Source of the DNA: Abiotrophia defectiva ATCC 49176
Lineage (GTDB): Bacteria > Bacillota > Bacilli > Lactobacillales > Aerococcaceae
Reading direction: 5' to 3'
Assembly (NCBI RefSeq): GCF_037041345.1
Contig: NZ_CP146287.1
Span: 623,501-687,500 of the forward strand
DNA: 64,000 nt
Both the position numbers and the translations under genes were made by a program. Each line of letters begins with the position of its first letter. Within the stretch, counting starts at the first letter, position 1. This document shows positions 35,085-43,769 of this stretch, piece after piece. The notes below the pieces were generated by a model. It did no database searches. It was given only the letters and a program-made list of their open reading frames with translations, and was not told the DNA's origin.

Positions 35085-36044
35085 ATGAAAACAGCTATTA
35101 CGGAGTTATTAAACATTGAATATCCAATTGTTCAAGGCGCAATGGCTTGGGTAGCAGACGCTGATTTAGCAAGCGCGGTATCAAATGCAGGCGGCTTAGG
35201 GGTGATCGGGACTGGTCACGACAATGTGGACACAGTTCGCGCTAAGGTAGAGGCAATGTTTGCCAAAACCGACAAACCTTTCGCTGTCAATGTAATGTTA
35301 TTGAACCCACATGTGGAAGAAGTGGTAGACTACTTAATCGCATCTGGCGTCAAAATCATTACCACTGGTGCAGGGAACCCAAGTAAATACATGCAGCGCT
35401 TCGAAGAAGCGGGCATTAGCCTGATTCCAGTAGTAGCGTCTGTGGCCTTGGCCAAACGTATGGAACGCATCGGCGCCAAAGCAGTGGTGGTCGAAGGTAT
35501 GGAAGCAGGGGGCCACATCGGCAAACTGACTACCATGGCCTTGGTTCCACAAGTGGTGGATGCCGTTAATATCCCAGTTATCGCTGCCGGCGGGATTGGG
35601 GACGGACGTGCCATGGCAGCCGCCTTCATGTTGGGGGCTTCCGCGGTTCAAGTGGGGACTCGCTTTGTTGTGGCGCATGAGTCTAACGCTCATGACAACT
35701 TCAAGCAAGCCATCATTAAGGCCAAAGACATCGAAACCGTCGTGACCGGCCAAATTACCGGCCACCCAGTGCGGGTCTTGCGTAATGCCTTAACCACTGA
35801 ATACCTGCAAGCGGAAAAAGAAGAAACCAGCAAGGCAGAGCCAGACTTTGAACGATTGAACAAAATCGGTAAAGGCGCCCTCCGCCGTGCGGTAGTCGAA
35901 GGTGACGTTAAGACAGGTTCCCTCATGGCCGGCCAGATTGCTGGTTTGGTCTCTAAGGAACAATCCTGTCACGACATCATCCAAGACTACTTGGCTGAAT
36001 GCCGTCAGACCATTCAAGCTAAGCTTGACTTGGTCAATCAATAA
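35085..36044 (+). CDS. fabK: Enoyl-ACP reductase II (FMN-dependent)
   Basis: This 319-residue TIM-barrel flavoenzyme of the 2-nitropropane dioxygenase superfamily reduces the enoyl-ACP double bond with NAD(P)H. Features are YPIVQGAMAWVADADLASAV, VVEGMEAGGHIGKLTTM, PVIAAGGIGDGRAMAAAF and LGASAVQVGTRFVVAHES. FabK replaces FabI in streptococci and relatives and is insensitive to triclosan. The position after acpP is standard. Confidence 0.97.
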   Translation: MKTAITELLNIEYPIVQGAMAWVADADLASAVSNAGGLGVIGTGHDNVDTVRAKVEAMFAKTDKPFAVNVMLLNPHVEEVVDYLIASGVKIITTGAGNPSKYMQRFEEAGISLIPVVASVALAKRMERIGAKAVVVEGMEAGGHIGKLTTMALVPQVVDAVNIPVIAAGGIGDGRAMAAAFMLGASAVQVGTRFVVAHESNAHDNFKQAIIKAKDIETVVTGQITGHPVRVLRNALTTEYLQAEKEETSKAEPDFERLNKIGKGALRRAVVEGDVKTGSLMAGQIAGLVSKEQSCHDIIQDYLAECRQTIQAKLDLVNQ

Positions 36045-36206
36045 TTGATATTTCCTTTCCTACTTGCCGGCACCCCCTAGCTGGCCAGTAGGCGAACCAA
36101 AGAGCTCGCTCTGACTTTATCCCTCTTAGGAGTGAGCTCTGGCCTTCGGGCCTTTTATATTATGATCACATCAAAACGAACGATAACTGAGGATAGGAGT
36201 CAGTGT
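36045..36206 (+). promoter_or_regulatory. fabK-fabD gap with two hairpins
   Basis: agagctc (36102-36108 region) can pair with gagctct just before the short GC hairpin ggcc-ttcg-ggcc followed by tttta (about 36142-36158). The gap is the largest inside the operon and could attenuate or process the transcript. No T-box, FabT site or clear promoter was seen. Confidence 0.4.
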
Positions 36207-37151
36207 ATGAAACTAGCACTTATCTTTAATGGCCAAGGTGCCCACTATGCGGGCATGGGAATGGACTTCGACCGTCAATTTCCCCAAGCCAGCGCTGTCT
36301 ATGAGCAGGCAGAAGCGGTGACCGGTTGGCCCTTAAGAGAATGGATCCAACAAGAACCTGAACGCTTCGGCCAGACCCGCTATGCCCAAGTCGCCATCAC
36401 GTCGACCAGCCTAGCTATCTACCGTAGCATCCAAGACTTGTTACCTCCTGTAAGCTATATGGCCGGATTGAGCCTAGGTGAATATTCCGCCCTGGTTGCC
36501 AGTGGTGCCCTAGACCAAGCCAATGCCTTTGCCTTATTGCAGGAACGTGGCGAACTCATGTCCAGACAATGCGAATCCCTAGCCAGCGACAGTCCATGCC
36601 AAATGGCGGCGGTGATGGGTGTGCCTTATGAAGAATGTCAAGCCTTGGTAGCCCAAGTGGCCGATCAAGAGCCGCTCTACATTGCCAATATCAACTCTTC
36701 AGCCCAAATCATCGTGGCGGGGACCATTGCGGCGGTTGAGCGCTTCAAGGAAATCGCCAAAGCTGCCGGCTACAAGAAAGTCATCCCCCTCAAAGTCGAA
36801 GGACCTTTCCATAGTCCCTTGATGGCCAATGCCCAAGAAGCCATGGCCCAAGCTTTGGAAAAAGTGACCTTTAAGCAAGGGGACGTGCCCGTCATCAGTA
36901 ACACCACGCTAGACCTTCATCAGCCTGAAAGCCTCTCCCAAGTACTTGTTCGACATCTTGTTGAGCCAGTTTACTGGAAGCAAACCATTGATAAATTGGT
37001 TGAAGAAGGTGTGACTCACCTAGTTCAAATCGGTCCCGGCAATACCTTAGCTGGCCTGCTCAAACGCGAAGGCCTGCCCCTCAAGGTACAAGTCCTGGAC
37101 AAAGTCGAAGACCTCGACGCCCTCAAAAACTTTTTAACGGAGGAAGAATAA
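36207..37151 (+). CDS. fabD: Malonyl-CoA:ACP transacylase
   Basis: This 314-residue enzyme moves malonyl groups from CoA to ACP. It starts MKLALIFNGQGAHYAGMGMD and carries the nucleophile Ser89 in GLSLGEYSAL and the catalytic His in VEGPFHSPLM. ATG 36207 follows ggataggag; an earlier in-frame start at 36132 lies in the hairpin and would add a 25-residue tail unlike the family. Its stop abuts the fabG start. Confidence 0.96.
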   Translation: MKLALIFNGQGAHYAGMGMDFDRQFPQASAVYEQAEAVTGWPLREWIQQEPERFGQTRYAQVAITSTSLAIYRSIQDLLPPVSYMAGLSLGEYSALVASGALDQANAFALLQERGELMSRQCESLASDSPCQMAAVMGVPYEECQALVAQVADQEPLYIANINSSAQIIVAGTIAAVERFKEIAKAAGYKKVIPLKVEGPFHSPLMANAQEAMAQALEKVTFKQGDVPVISNTTLDLHQPESLSQVLVRHLVEPVYWKQTIDKLVEEGVTHLVQIGPGNTLAGLLKREGLPLKVQVLDKVEDLDALKNFLTEEE

Positions 37152-37874
37152 ATGACCTTAACCTGTTTGATTACGGGCAGCTCCCGCGGGATTGGCCTAG
37201 CCATTGCCCACCACTTAGCGGCTAAAGGCCACCGTGTCATCTTGAACAGCCGTAGTCCCATTGCCCCTGAAATCTTAGCCCAATTTGACGGCTATGAACA
37301 ACCAGTCTTACAAGCGACTGGCGACATCAGCAAATTCGACGTGGCTAAGCAATTAGTGGACGACCTCTATGACCAAGGCGTCCAAGTAGACGTATTGGTC
37401 AACAATGCCGGTATTACCCGCGACGGTTTGGTTATGCGCATGAGCGAAGAAGACTTCAACGCGGTCATCCAAACCAACTTGAACGGCTGCTTCAACATGT
37501 GCCGTCACTTGACGCCACGTCTCTTGAAGCAAAAGGGCGGCCGCATTATCAACATGACTTCCGTTGTTGGGGTGATGGGGAATGCGGGTCAGGTCAACTA
37601 TGCTGCCTCTAAGGCGGGTATGATTGGTTTGACCAAGTCCCTAGCTCGCGAAGTGGCTAGCCGTGGCATCACCGTCAACGCCATCGCGCCTGGCTTCATC
37701 GAAACTGACATGACTGATCAACTATCGGATCGCGTCAAGGAAGCCATGTTAGGCCAAATCCCACTCAAACGCTTTGGCCAAGTGGAACATATCGCCCAAA
37801 CTGTCGACTTCTTAATCGACAATGACTACATCACAGGCCAAGTCATCGAAGTCAACGGTGGCTTGCACATCTAA
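37152..37874 (+). CDS. fabG: 3-oxoacyl-ACP reductase
   Basis: This 240-residue short-chain dehydrogenase reduces 3-oxoacyl-ACP with NADPH. The nucleotide motif is TGSSRGIGLA; NNAG lies at residues 84-87 and the catalytic set is Ser137, Tyr150 and Lys154 (NYAASKAG). It ends with YITGQVIEVNGGLHI, typical of FabG. There is no gap to fabD. Confidence 0.97.
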   Translation: MTLTCLITGSSRGIGLAIAHHLAAKGHRVILNSRSPIAPEILAQFDGYEQPVLQATGDISKFDVAKQLVDDLYDQGVQVDVLVNNAGITRDGLVMRMSEEDFNAVIQTNLNGCFNMCRHLTPRLLKQKGGRIINMTSVVGVMGNAGQVNYAASKAGMIGLTKSLAREVASRGITVNAIAPGFIETDMTDQLSDRVKEAMLGQIPLKRFGQVEHIAQTVDFLIDNDYITGQVIEVNGGLHI

Positions 37875-37910
37875 GGTCTGATTCCTAGACCCGCACTACA
37901 GGAGGTAATT

Positions 37911-39146
37911 ATGCAACGAGTTGTCGTAACAGGTTTGGGGACTGTCTCCCCAATTGGTAACAATGTCGCCGCATTCTGGGACAGCATGCGCCATGACAAG
38001 GGCGGTATCGCGCCTATCACTAAATTCGACCACAGTGGCTCTAGCGTCTCTGTGGCCGCTGAAGTCAAAGACTTCGACCCAAGTCCAGTCTTAGACCGTC
38101 GGGAAACCCAACGGATGGACTTCTTCTCCCAATATGCCGTAGTAGCATCGGTGGAAGCAGTAGAAGACTCCGGCTACAAGATTGAAGACAATGCCCACCG
38201 GGTAGGGGTCTTAGTCAGCTCTGGGATTGGGGGCTTAATCGAAATCGAAAAAGGCATCCGTAAGATGATTGAGAAGGGTGCTAAACGTATTCCGCCACTC
38301 TTCGTGCCACTGACCATCGGGAACATGGCTTCTGGTAATATTTCCATGAAGTTAGGCATCAAGGGCCCAAGCTTGGACATCGTAACAGCCTGTGCCTCTG
38401 CTACTAACTCTATCGGGGAAGCCTTCCTCAAGATTAAGACAGGCCTCTTGGATGCCTGCTTGGCAGGTGGGGCAGAAGCTACCATCTGTGAAATCGGGAT
38501 TGGCGGCTTCGCAGCCTTGACAGCCTTGTCTACCAACCAAGACCCAGCCACTGCTTCCCGTCCTTTTGACAAGGACCGCGATGGCTTCGTTATGGGTGAA
38601 GGGGCCGGGGTCCTCTTCCTGGAATCCCTGGAGTCTGCCCAAGCTCGTGGCGCCCACATCTATGCGGAATTAGTGGGTTACGGGGCTAACTCAGACGCCT
38701 ACCACATGACCGCTCCAACCCCAGACGGGTCTGGCGCCGGTGAATGTATCAAGCAAGCCTTGGCTATGGCCGGGCTCAGTGCTGAAGACGTGGACTACAT
38801 CAATGCCCACGGGACCAGCACGCCAACTAATGACAAGGGCGAAACCCAAGCCATCAAGTATGCTTTGGGCGATGCAGCTTACAAAGTGGCTGTATCCAGC
38901 TCTAAGGGCCACTTCGGTCACCTCTTAGGTGGTGCCGGTGGGGTAGAAGCCATTGTCTGCGTTAAGGCCTTGGAAGAAGGTTTCGTACCTGCGACCCTCG
39001 GTCTAGAAAATCCAGAAGAAGGCTGTGACCTGGACTATGTCCCAGGCCATGGACGCCAACAAGACATCCAAGTTGCCCTGTCTAACTCCCTGGGCTTTGG
39101 CGGTCACAATGCGGTCCTCGCCTTCAAACGATGGGATGGTAAGTAA
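37911..39146 (+). CDS. fabF: 3-oxoacyl-ACP synthase II (KASII)
   Basis: This 411-residue condensing enzyme elongates acyl-ACP. The active Cys161 lies in DIVTACASATNSIGEA, and the two His in NAHGTSTPTNDKGE and SSSKGHFGHLLGGAG. The start follows aggaggt. The next gene, accB, begins 2 bp after the stop. Confidence 0.98.
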   Translation: MQRVVVTGLGTVSPIGNNVAAFWDSMRHDKGGIAPITKFDHSGSSVSVAAEVKDFDPSPVLDRRETQRMDFFSQYAVVASVEAVEDSGYKIEDNAHRVGVLVSSGIGGLIEIEKGIRKMIEKGAKRIPPLFVPLTIGNMASGNISMKLGIKGPSLDIVTACASATNSIGEAFLKIKTGLLDACLAGGAEATICEIGIGGFAALTALSTNQDPATASRPFDKDRDGFVMGEGAGVLFLESLESAQARGAHIYAELVGYGANSDAYHMTAPTPDGSGAGECIKQALAMAGLSAEDVDYINAHGTSTPTNDKGETQAIKYALGDAAYKVAVSSSKGHFGHLLGGAGGVEAIVCVKALEEGFVPATLGLENPEEGCDLDYVPGHGRQQDIQVALSNSLGFGGHNAVLAFKRWDGK

Positions 39147-39148
39147 GC

Positions 39149-39643
39149 ATGCAATATGAAGAACTCGTCAAATTAATCGACAAACTGGACCAGTCTAGCC
39201 TGGCCTACTTCGAATTCACCAATGACAATGAGCGTCTGCTCTTGGCTAAGGAAGTGCCACAAGTGGCAGCACCAGCCCCAGTTGTGGTGACCGATGTGAC
39301 CGAATCGGCTGCCCTAACAGCACCGGCTAGCCTGGCGGCCCCAGCCCCTGTGGCGGTGCCAGAAGCGGTCGAAGCACCTGCAGCACCTGCGCCAGCGCCA
39401 GAAGCTGCTGGTAAGGACGTGCCAGCCCCTATGGTAGGGGTAGTCTACCTGCAAGCTAACCCTGATGCGGATCCTTATGTCCAAGTAGGGGACAGCGTCA
39501 AGAAGGGCCAAGTCCTCTGCTTGATTGAAGCCATGAAGCTCATGAATGAGATTGTGGCCCCTCAAGACGGCGTGGTCTCTGCTATCTTAGTTGAAAATGA
39601 AAACATCGTGGAATACGGCCAAGCCCTCTTCCGCATTAGCTAA
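39149..39643 (+). CDS. accB: Biotin carboxyl carrier protein of acetyl-CoA carboxylase
   Basis: This 164-residue protein has an N-terminal helical region, an Ala/Pro-rich linker (residues ~40-88) and a C-terminal biotinyl domain with Lys130 in IEAMKLMNEI. It carries carboxyl groups from AccC to AccAD. It sits tightly between fabF and fabZ. Confidence 0.97.
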   Translation: MQYEELVKLIDKLDQSSLAYFEFTNDNERLLLAKEVPQVAAPAPVVVTDVTESAALTAPASLAAPAPVAVPEAVEAPAAPAPAPEAAGKDVPAPMVGVVYLQANPDADPYVQVGDSVKKGQVLCLIEAMKLMNEIVAPQDGVVSAILVENENIVEYGQALFRIS

Positions 39644-39681
39644 ACCCTAAACATCACCCCCCAAAGAAAAGAGGAATAAAC

Positions 39682-40116
39682 ATGACTTTATTAACTGCTC
39701 AACAAGTAATGGACATTATCCCTAACCGTTACCCAATCTTCTTCATCGACGCTGTGGATGAGTTGATCCCAGGTGAAAAAATCGTCTGCCGTAAGAACGT
39801 GACCATCAACGAACAAGTCTTCCAAGGTCACTTCCCAGGCGAACCTGTTTTACCAGGTGTTTACATCTGTGAAGCTTTAGCTCAAGCAGGTTCTATCCCA
39901 CTCTTGCAAATGGAAGGTTTCCAAGGCAAGACCGCTTACCTAGGTGGCTTGAACAAGGTAAAATTCCGTCAAAAAGTGGTACCTGGTGACGTGCTTCGTC
40001 TCCAAGTAGACATCGTCAAATTGCGTAAGAACGCCGGGATTGGTTACGGCCAAGCCTTCGTTGGCGACAAGAAAGTAGCAGAAGCAGAAATGACCTTCAT
40101 TATCGGAGCAAAATAA
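39682..40116 (+). CDS. fabZ: 3-hydroxyacyl-ACP dehydratase
   Basis: This 144-residue hot-dog enzyme removes water from 3-hydroxyacyl-ACP. Catalytic His50 lies in FQGHFPGEPVLPGV and Glu64 in YICEALAQAG. It is the only dehydratase gene in this operon; streptococci use FabM for double-bond isomerisation, and no fabM is seen here. Confidence 0.97.
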   Translation: MTLLTAQQVMDIIPNRYPIFFIDAVDELIPGEKIVCRKNVTINEQVFQGHFPGEPVLPGVYICEALAQAGSIPLLQMEGFQGKTAYLGGLNKVKFRQKVVPGDVLRLQVDIVKLRKNAGIGYGQAFVGDKKVAEAEMTFIIGAK

Positions 40117-40117
40117 T

Positions 40118-41509
40118 ATGTTTAAAAAAGTGTTAGTCGCCAACCGTGGTGAGATTGCAGTCCGAATCATTCGGGCCCTGCGCGAAATGAATATTACGTC
40201 GGTGGCGGTCTATAGCGAGGCAGACCGGGAGGCCCTTCATACCCAATTAGCGGATGAAGCCATCTGTATCGGGCCTGCCAAGGGCTTAGACTCCTACGCC
40301 AACCCAGTGGCCATTCTGTCCGCTGCCATGGTGACGGGGGCTGACGCCATCCACCCAGGCTACGGCTTCTTATCCGAGCGTAGCGATTTCGTTGCCCTCT
40401 GTGAAGAGGTCAATATCAAGTTCATTGGCCCTAAGAGCCACATTATCGAAGCCATGGGGAACAAGCAAAATGCCCGCAACACCATGAAGGCAGCCGGCGT
40501 GCCCATCACGCCAGGTTCCGACGGCTTGGTGCATAGCTTAGAAGAAGCCCATGCCATCGCCCAAAAGATTGGCTTCCCCTTGATTATCAAGGCAGCCGAC
40601 GGTGGGGGCGGTAAGGGCATGCGCCGGGTGGAAGATCCTAAGGATTTTGAAGCCCTCTTCCTCCAAGCCCAGAACGAAACCCAGTCGGTCTACGGTAACC
40701 AAGATCTCTATATCGAGAAAATCATCTACCCAGCCCGCCATATCGAAGTCCAACTCCTGGGCGACGAGCATGGCCATGTCATCCATCTGGGTGAACGGGA
40801 CTGCTCCCTGCAACGTAATAACCAGAAGGTCATTGAGTTTGCGCCCGCTGTCTGCCTAGATGAGGACACTCGTCAGGCTATCTGTGGGGCAGCCGTTAAG
40901 GCCGCTTCGGCCATTGGCTACACCAATGCCGGGACCATCGAGTTCCTATTGGCTGATAACGGTGAATTCTACTTCATGGAAATGAACACCCGTCTGCAAG
41001 TGGAGCATCCGGTGACCGAGATGATTACCGGGGTCGACATCGTCCAAGAACAGATTAAAATCGCCATGGGCCAGCCCCTCTCTTATCAACAAGAGGACAT
41101 TGTCTTGTCAGGGTTTGCCATTGAGTGCCGCTTGAATGCGGAAGATCCGCTCCACCAATTCCGTCCGGCTGCTGGCCATATCAAGCAGCTAGTCCTACCG
41201 TCTGGCGGTATGGGCTTGCGGGTGGAGTCAGGGATCTATCCTCAATACACCTTGCCACCTTTCTATGATTCCATGATTGCTAAAATTATTGTCCACCAAC
41301 CTAGTCGTGAGGCGGCCTTCCGACTCATGGAACGGGCCCTCTATGAAGTGGCCGTGGATGGACTGGTAACCAACGTGGAACTGCTAGAAGCCATGGTGGC
41401 GGATTCCCACATCCAAGCGGATGATTACCACACCAAGTGGTTAGAAGAAAGCTTCATGCCAGCCTGGCTGGACTTCCAGAAAGAGGCTGAAGCAACAGAG
41501 GAGGCCTAG
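40118..41509 (+). CDS. accC: Acetyl-CoA carboxylase, biotin carboxylase subunit
   Basis: This 463-residue ATP-grasp enzyme carboxylates biotin on AccB. It starts MFKKVLVANRGEIAVRIIRA and contains IIKAADGGGGKGMRRV (ATP loop), HIEVQLLGDEHG, ERDCSLQRNNQKVIE and FMEMNTRLQVEHPVTE. It is separated by one base from fabZ and 3 bp from accD. Confidence 0.98.
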   Translation: MFKKVLVANRGEIAVRIIRALREMNITSVAVYSEADREALHTQLADEAICIGPAKGLDSYANPVAILSAAMVTGADAIHPGYGFLSERSDFVALCEEVNIKFIGPKSHIIEAMGNKQNARNTMKAAGVPITPGSDGLVHSLEEAHAIAQKIGFPLIIKAADGGGGKGMRRVEDPKDFEALFLQAQNETQSVYGNQDLYIEKIIYPARHIEVQLLGDEHGHVIHLGERDCSLQRNNQKVIEFAPAVCLDEDTRQAICGAAVKAASAIGYTNAGTIEFLLADNGEFYFMEMNTRLQVEHPVTEMITGVDIVQEQIKIAMGQPLSYQQEDIVLSGFAIECRLNAEDPLHQFRPAAGHIKQLVLPSGGMGLRVESGIYPQYTLPPFYDSMIAKIIVHQPSREAAFRLMERALYEVAVDGLVTNVELLEAMVADSHIQADDYHTKWLEESFMPAWLDFQKEAEATEEA

Positions 41510-41512
41510 TAA

Positions 41513-42376
41513 ATGGCATTATTTCGTCGTAATAAAACCATTCAACTGAATGCGGACGCCGTAGCAAAATATTCGGATAAGGTCGCCCAAATCCCAGATG
41601 ATTTGATGGCCCGCTGTCCTAAGTGCCACAAGGTCTACTTCACCAAGCAGAAACCTGAGGACTACTGCTGCATGCACTGCCACCACCATTTGCCATTTCC
41701 GGCTATGGAACGGATTGACTGGTTAGTGGATGAGGGCAGCTTCCAAGAAATCAACGCTGATCTCTGGAATGACAATCCGCTAGGTTTTCCTAAGTATTCT
41801 GAAAAATTAGCCAAGCTGCAGGAAGCGACCGGCCTTAAGGAGGCTATCGTGACCGGGACAGCCCGCCTGGATGGTCATGCCTTGGCCCTAGGCGTCATGG
41901 ATAGCCGCTTCGTCATGGCTTCCATGGGGACCGCCGTGGGTGAGAAGTTGGTTCAACTCTTTGACCTGGCGACGGCCCAAGGCCTGCCAGTAGTGCTCTA
42001 TATCGCTTCTGGTGGAGCCCGCATGCAGGAAGGCATCCTGTCTCTCATGCAAATGGCCAAGGTCAGCCAAGCCGTAGCCCGTCATTCGGCGGCCGGCGGC
42101 TTCTACTGTGCCGTTTTGACCCATCCGACGACCGGTGGGGTCACTGCCAGCTTCGCCATGCAGGGGGATGTCATCTTGGCTGAACCCGATGCCACCGTCG
42201 GCTTTGCCGGCAAACGGGTCATCGAGCAGACCCTGCGCAAGCCTTTGCCTGATGATTTCCAGGCGGCTGAGACCGTCCTAGGCTACGGCTTTATCGACCA
42301 AATCGTGCCCCGCGACCGCCAAAAGCGGATGCTGGCGCAACTCTTGACCATTCACGAGGGAGGGAAGGCTCAATGA
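41513..42376 (+). CDS. accD: Acetyl-CoA carboxylase carboxyltransferase, beta subunit
   Basis: This 287-residue crotonase-like subunit has an N-terminal zinc ribbon (Cys35, Cys38, Cys53, Cys56 in RCPKCHKVYF and YCCMHC). The carboxyltransferase core contains MASMGTAVGEKL, SGGARMQEGILSLMQMAK and VTASFAMQGDVILAEP. It overlaps accA by four bases (ATGA), so the two subunits are made together. Confidence 0.98.
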   Translation: MALFRRNKTIQLNADAVAKYSDKVAQIPDDLMARCPKCHKVYFTKQKPEDYCCMHCHHHLPFPAMERIDWLVDEGSFQEINADLWNDNPLGFPKYSEKLAKLQEATGLKEAIVTGTARLDGHALALGVMDSRFVMASMGTAVGEKLVQLFDLATAQGLPVVLYIASGGARMQEGILSLMQMAKVSQAVARHSAAGGFYCAVLTHPTTGGVTASFAMQGDVILAEPDATVGFAGKRVIEQTLRKPLPDDFQAAETVLGYGFIDQIVPRDRQKRMLAQLLTIHEGGKAQ

Positions 42377-43155
42377 AGGCTTATCAAATTGTCCAAAAAG
42401 CCCGCGACATTAAGCGTATCTCCACCTCGGATGTGATTGGCGCCCTCTGTGGCGACGACTTCATCGAGTGCCACGGCGACCGCATTATGGGCGATGACGC
42501 GGCCATTATCGGCGGTGTCGGCCTGGTGGACGACCAGCCCATGACCATCATCGGTATTCAAAAGGGCAAGACTACCAAGGAAAACATCAAGCGTAACTTC
42601 GGTTCAGCCAGTCCTGCTGGCTACCGCAAGGCCCAACGCTTGATGAAGCAGGCTGAAAAATTCGGCCGGCCTATCCTGACGCTCATTAACACAGCCGGAG
42701 CCTTCTGTTCGCCTGAGTCCGAGGAAAATGGGATTGGGGAAGCCATTGCCTCTTCCTTGCTGCTTATGAGTGAACTGACCGTACCGACCATCGCCATTAT
42801 TCTGGGCGAGGGCGGGAGCGGCGGTGCCATTGCCCTGGCCCTAGCCGACCAAGTCTGGATGCTAGAGAACGCTATTTACTCGATCTTGTCGCCTGAAGGC
42901 TTCGCTTCGATTTTATGGAAAGACGCCAAGCAAGCCGGCAAGGCCGCCGACATGATGAAATTGACGGCGACTGAACTCTTGGACTTGAAGGTCATCGACC
43001 GCATCGTGCCCGAGACCTACAACTCCAAGCCCGTGGAAAATGACGTCCTCTTAGAGCGCCTTAGCCACTTGATCAAGCGCGAATTTAAGAAACTAGGCCA
43101 AAAAACGCCTGAAGAGCGTCTGGCCCAACGCCAAGACCGCTTCAAGCAATTTTAG
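42373..43155 (+). CDS. accA: Acetyl-CoA carboxylase carboxyltransferase, alpha subunit
   Basis: This 260-residue partner of AccD transfers the carboxyl from biotin to acetyl-CoA. Features are GDDFIECHGDRIMGDD, NFGSASPAGYRKAQRLMKQA, INTAGAFCSPESEENGIGEA and ILGEGGSGGAIALALAD. It is the last gene of the operon; a terminator follows 10 bp later. Confidence 0.98.
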   Translation: MKAYQIVQKARDIKRISTSDVIGALCGDDFIECHGDRIMGDDAAIIGGVGLVDDQPMTIIGIQKGKTTKENIKRNFGSASPAGYRKAQRLMKQAEKFGRPILTLINTAGAFCSPESEENGIGEAIASSLLLMSELTVPTIAIILGEGGSGGAIALALADQVWMLENAIYSILSPEGFASILWKDAKQAGKAADMMKLTATELLDLKVIDRIVPETYNSKPVENDVLLERLSHLIKREFKKLGQKTPEERLAQRQDRFKQF

Positions 43156-43165
43156 GAATTGTGAC

Positions 43166-43190
43166 AGCCCGGGCCTAGCCCGGGCTTTTG
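43166..43190 (+). terminator. Terminator of the fab-acc operon
   Basis: gcccggg/cccgggc (43167-43185) with a short loop, followed by tttt. Confidence 0.85.
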
Positions 43191-43227
43191 TGTGGCGTGG
43201 GGTGGCGGGAGCTGGGGGGAGGGGTCG

Positions 43228-43591
43228 AGCTAGTGGTCCACTCTCCGGAGTGGACCACTAGCTCCCTGAGAAGGGGCTGAAATTAGGTCAAAAGCTCGGA
43301 AAAGTTGTGAGCCAGTGGTCCACTTTAGAGAGTGGACCACTAGCTGCCTGGGAAGTGTCCGAAACAGGGTCAAAAGCCCGGAAAAGATGCGAGCCAGTGG
43401 TCCACTCTGGCGAGTGGACCACTAGCTGCCTGGGAAGTGTCCGAAACAGGGTCAAAAGCCATGAAAAGCTGCGAGCCAGTGGTCCACTTTAGAGAGTGGA
43501 CCACTAGCTCCCTGAGAAGGGGCTGAAATCAGGGCAAAAGCTCGGAAAAGTTGTGAGCCATTGGCCCACTTTGGCGAGTGGACCACTAGCT
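43228..43591 (+). repeat. Palindromic repeat cluster C (5 cores)
   Basis: Cores at 43228-43263, 43310-43345, 43392-43427, 43474-43509 and 43556-43591 are exactly 82 bp apart. Two spacer subtypes alternate (cctgagaaggggctgaaat and cctgggaagtgtccgaaac), both running into ggtcaaaagc. The last core has a mismatch (agccattggccc). Confidence 0.94.
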
Positions 43592-43696
43592 CCCTGTGAG
43601 AGGGCAGCAACCTAGTCAGAAGCCCACAACCAGCCACCACACCCAACTCCTTTCCACTATAGCTGAGCCCTATAACCCGTCATAGAAACTAAATCA

Positions 43697-43725
43697 TTGA
43701 CTATTGGCGGCAAAAGGGATAGAAT
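43697..43725 (+). promoter_or_regulatory. Promoter of the substrate-binding protein gene
   Basis: TTGACT (43697-43702) and TAGAAT (43720-43725) with a 17-bp spacer; the ribosome site aggagg precedes ATG 43770. Confidence 0.75.
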
Positions 43726-43769
43726 ATTCTCATGATGATTAGAATGAAAACCCAATAGGAGGTTCTTTA

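Noticed and set aside
36045-36206. T-box or second FabT-controlled promoter between fabK and fabD
   Set aside because: No T-box core (agggtggnaccgcg), no FabT palindrome and no good -35/-10 pair were found.
38174-38659. 161-codon ORF on the minus strand inside fabF
   Set aside because: It is the mirror of GC-rich fabF codons; no start context or domain.
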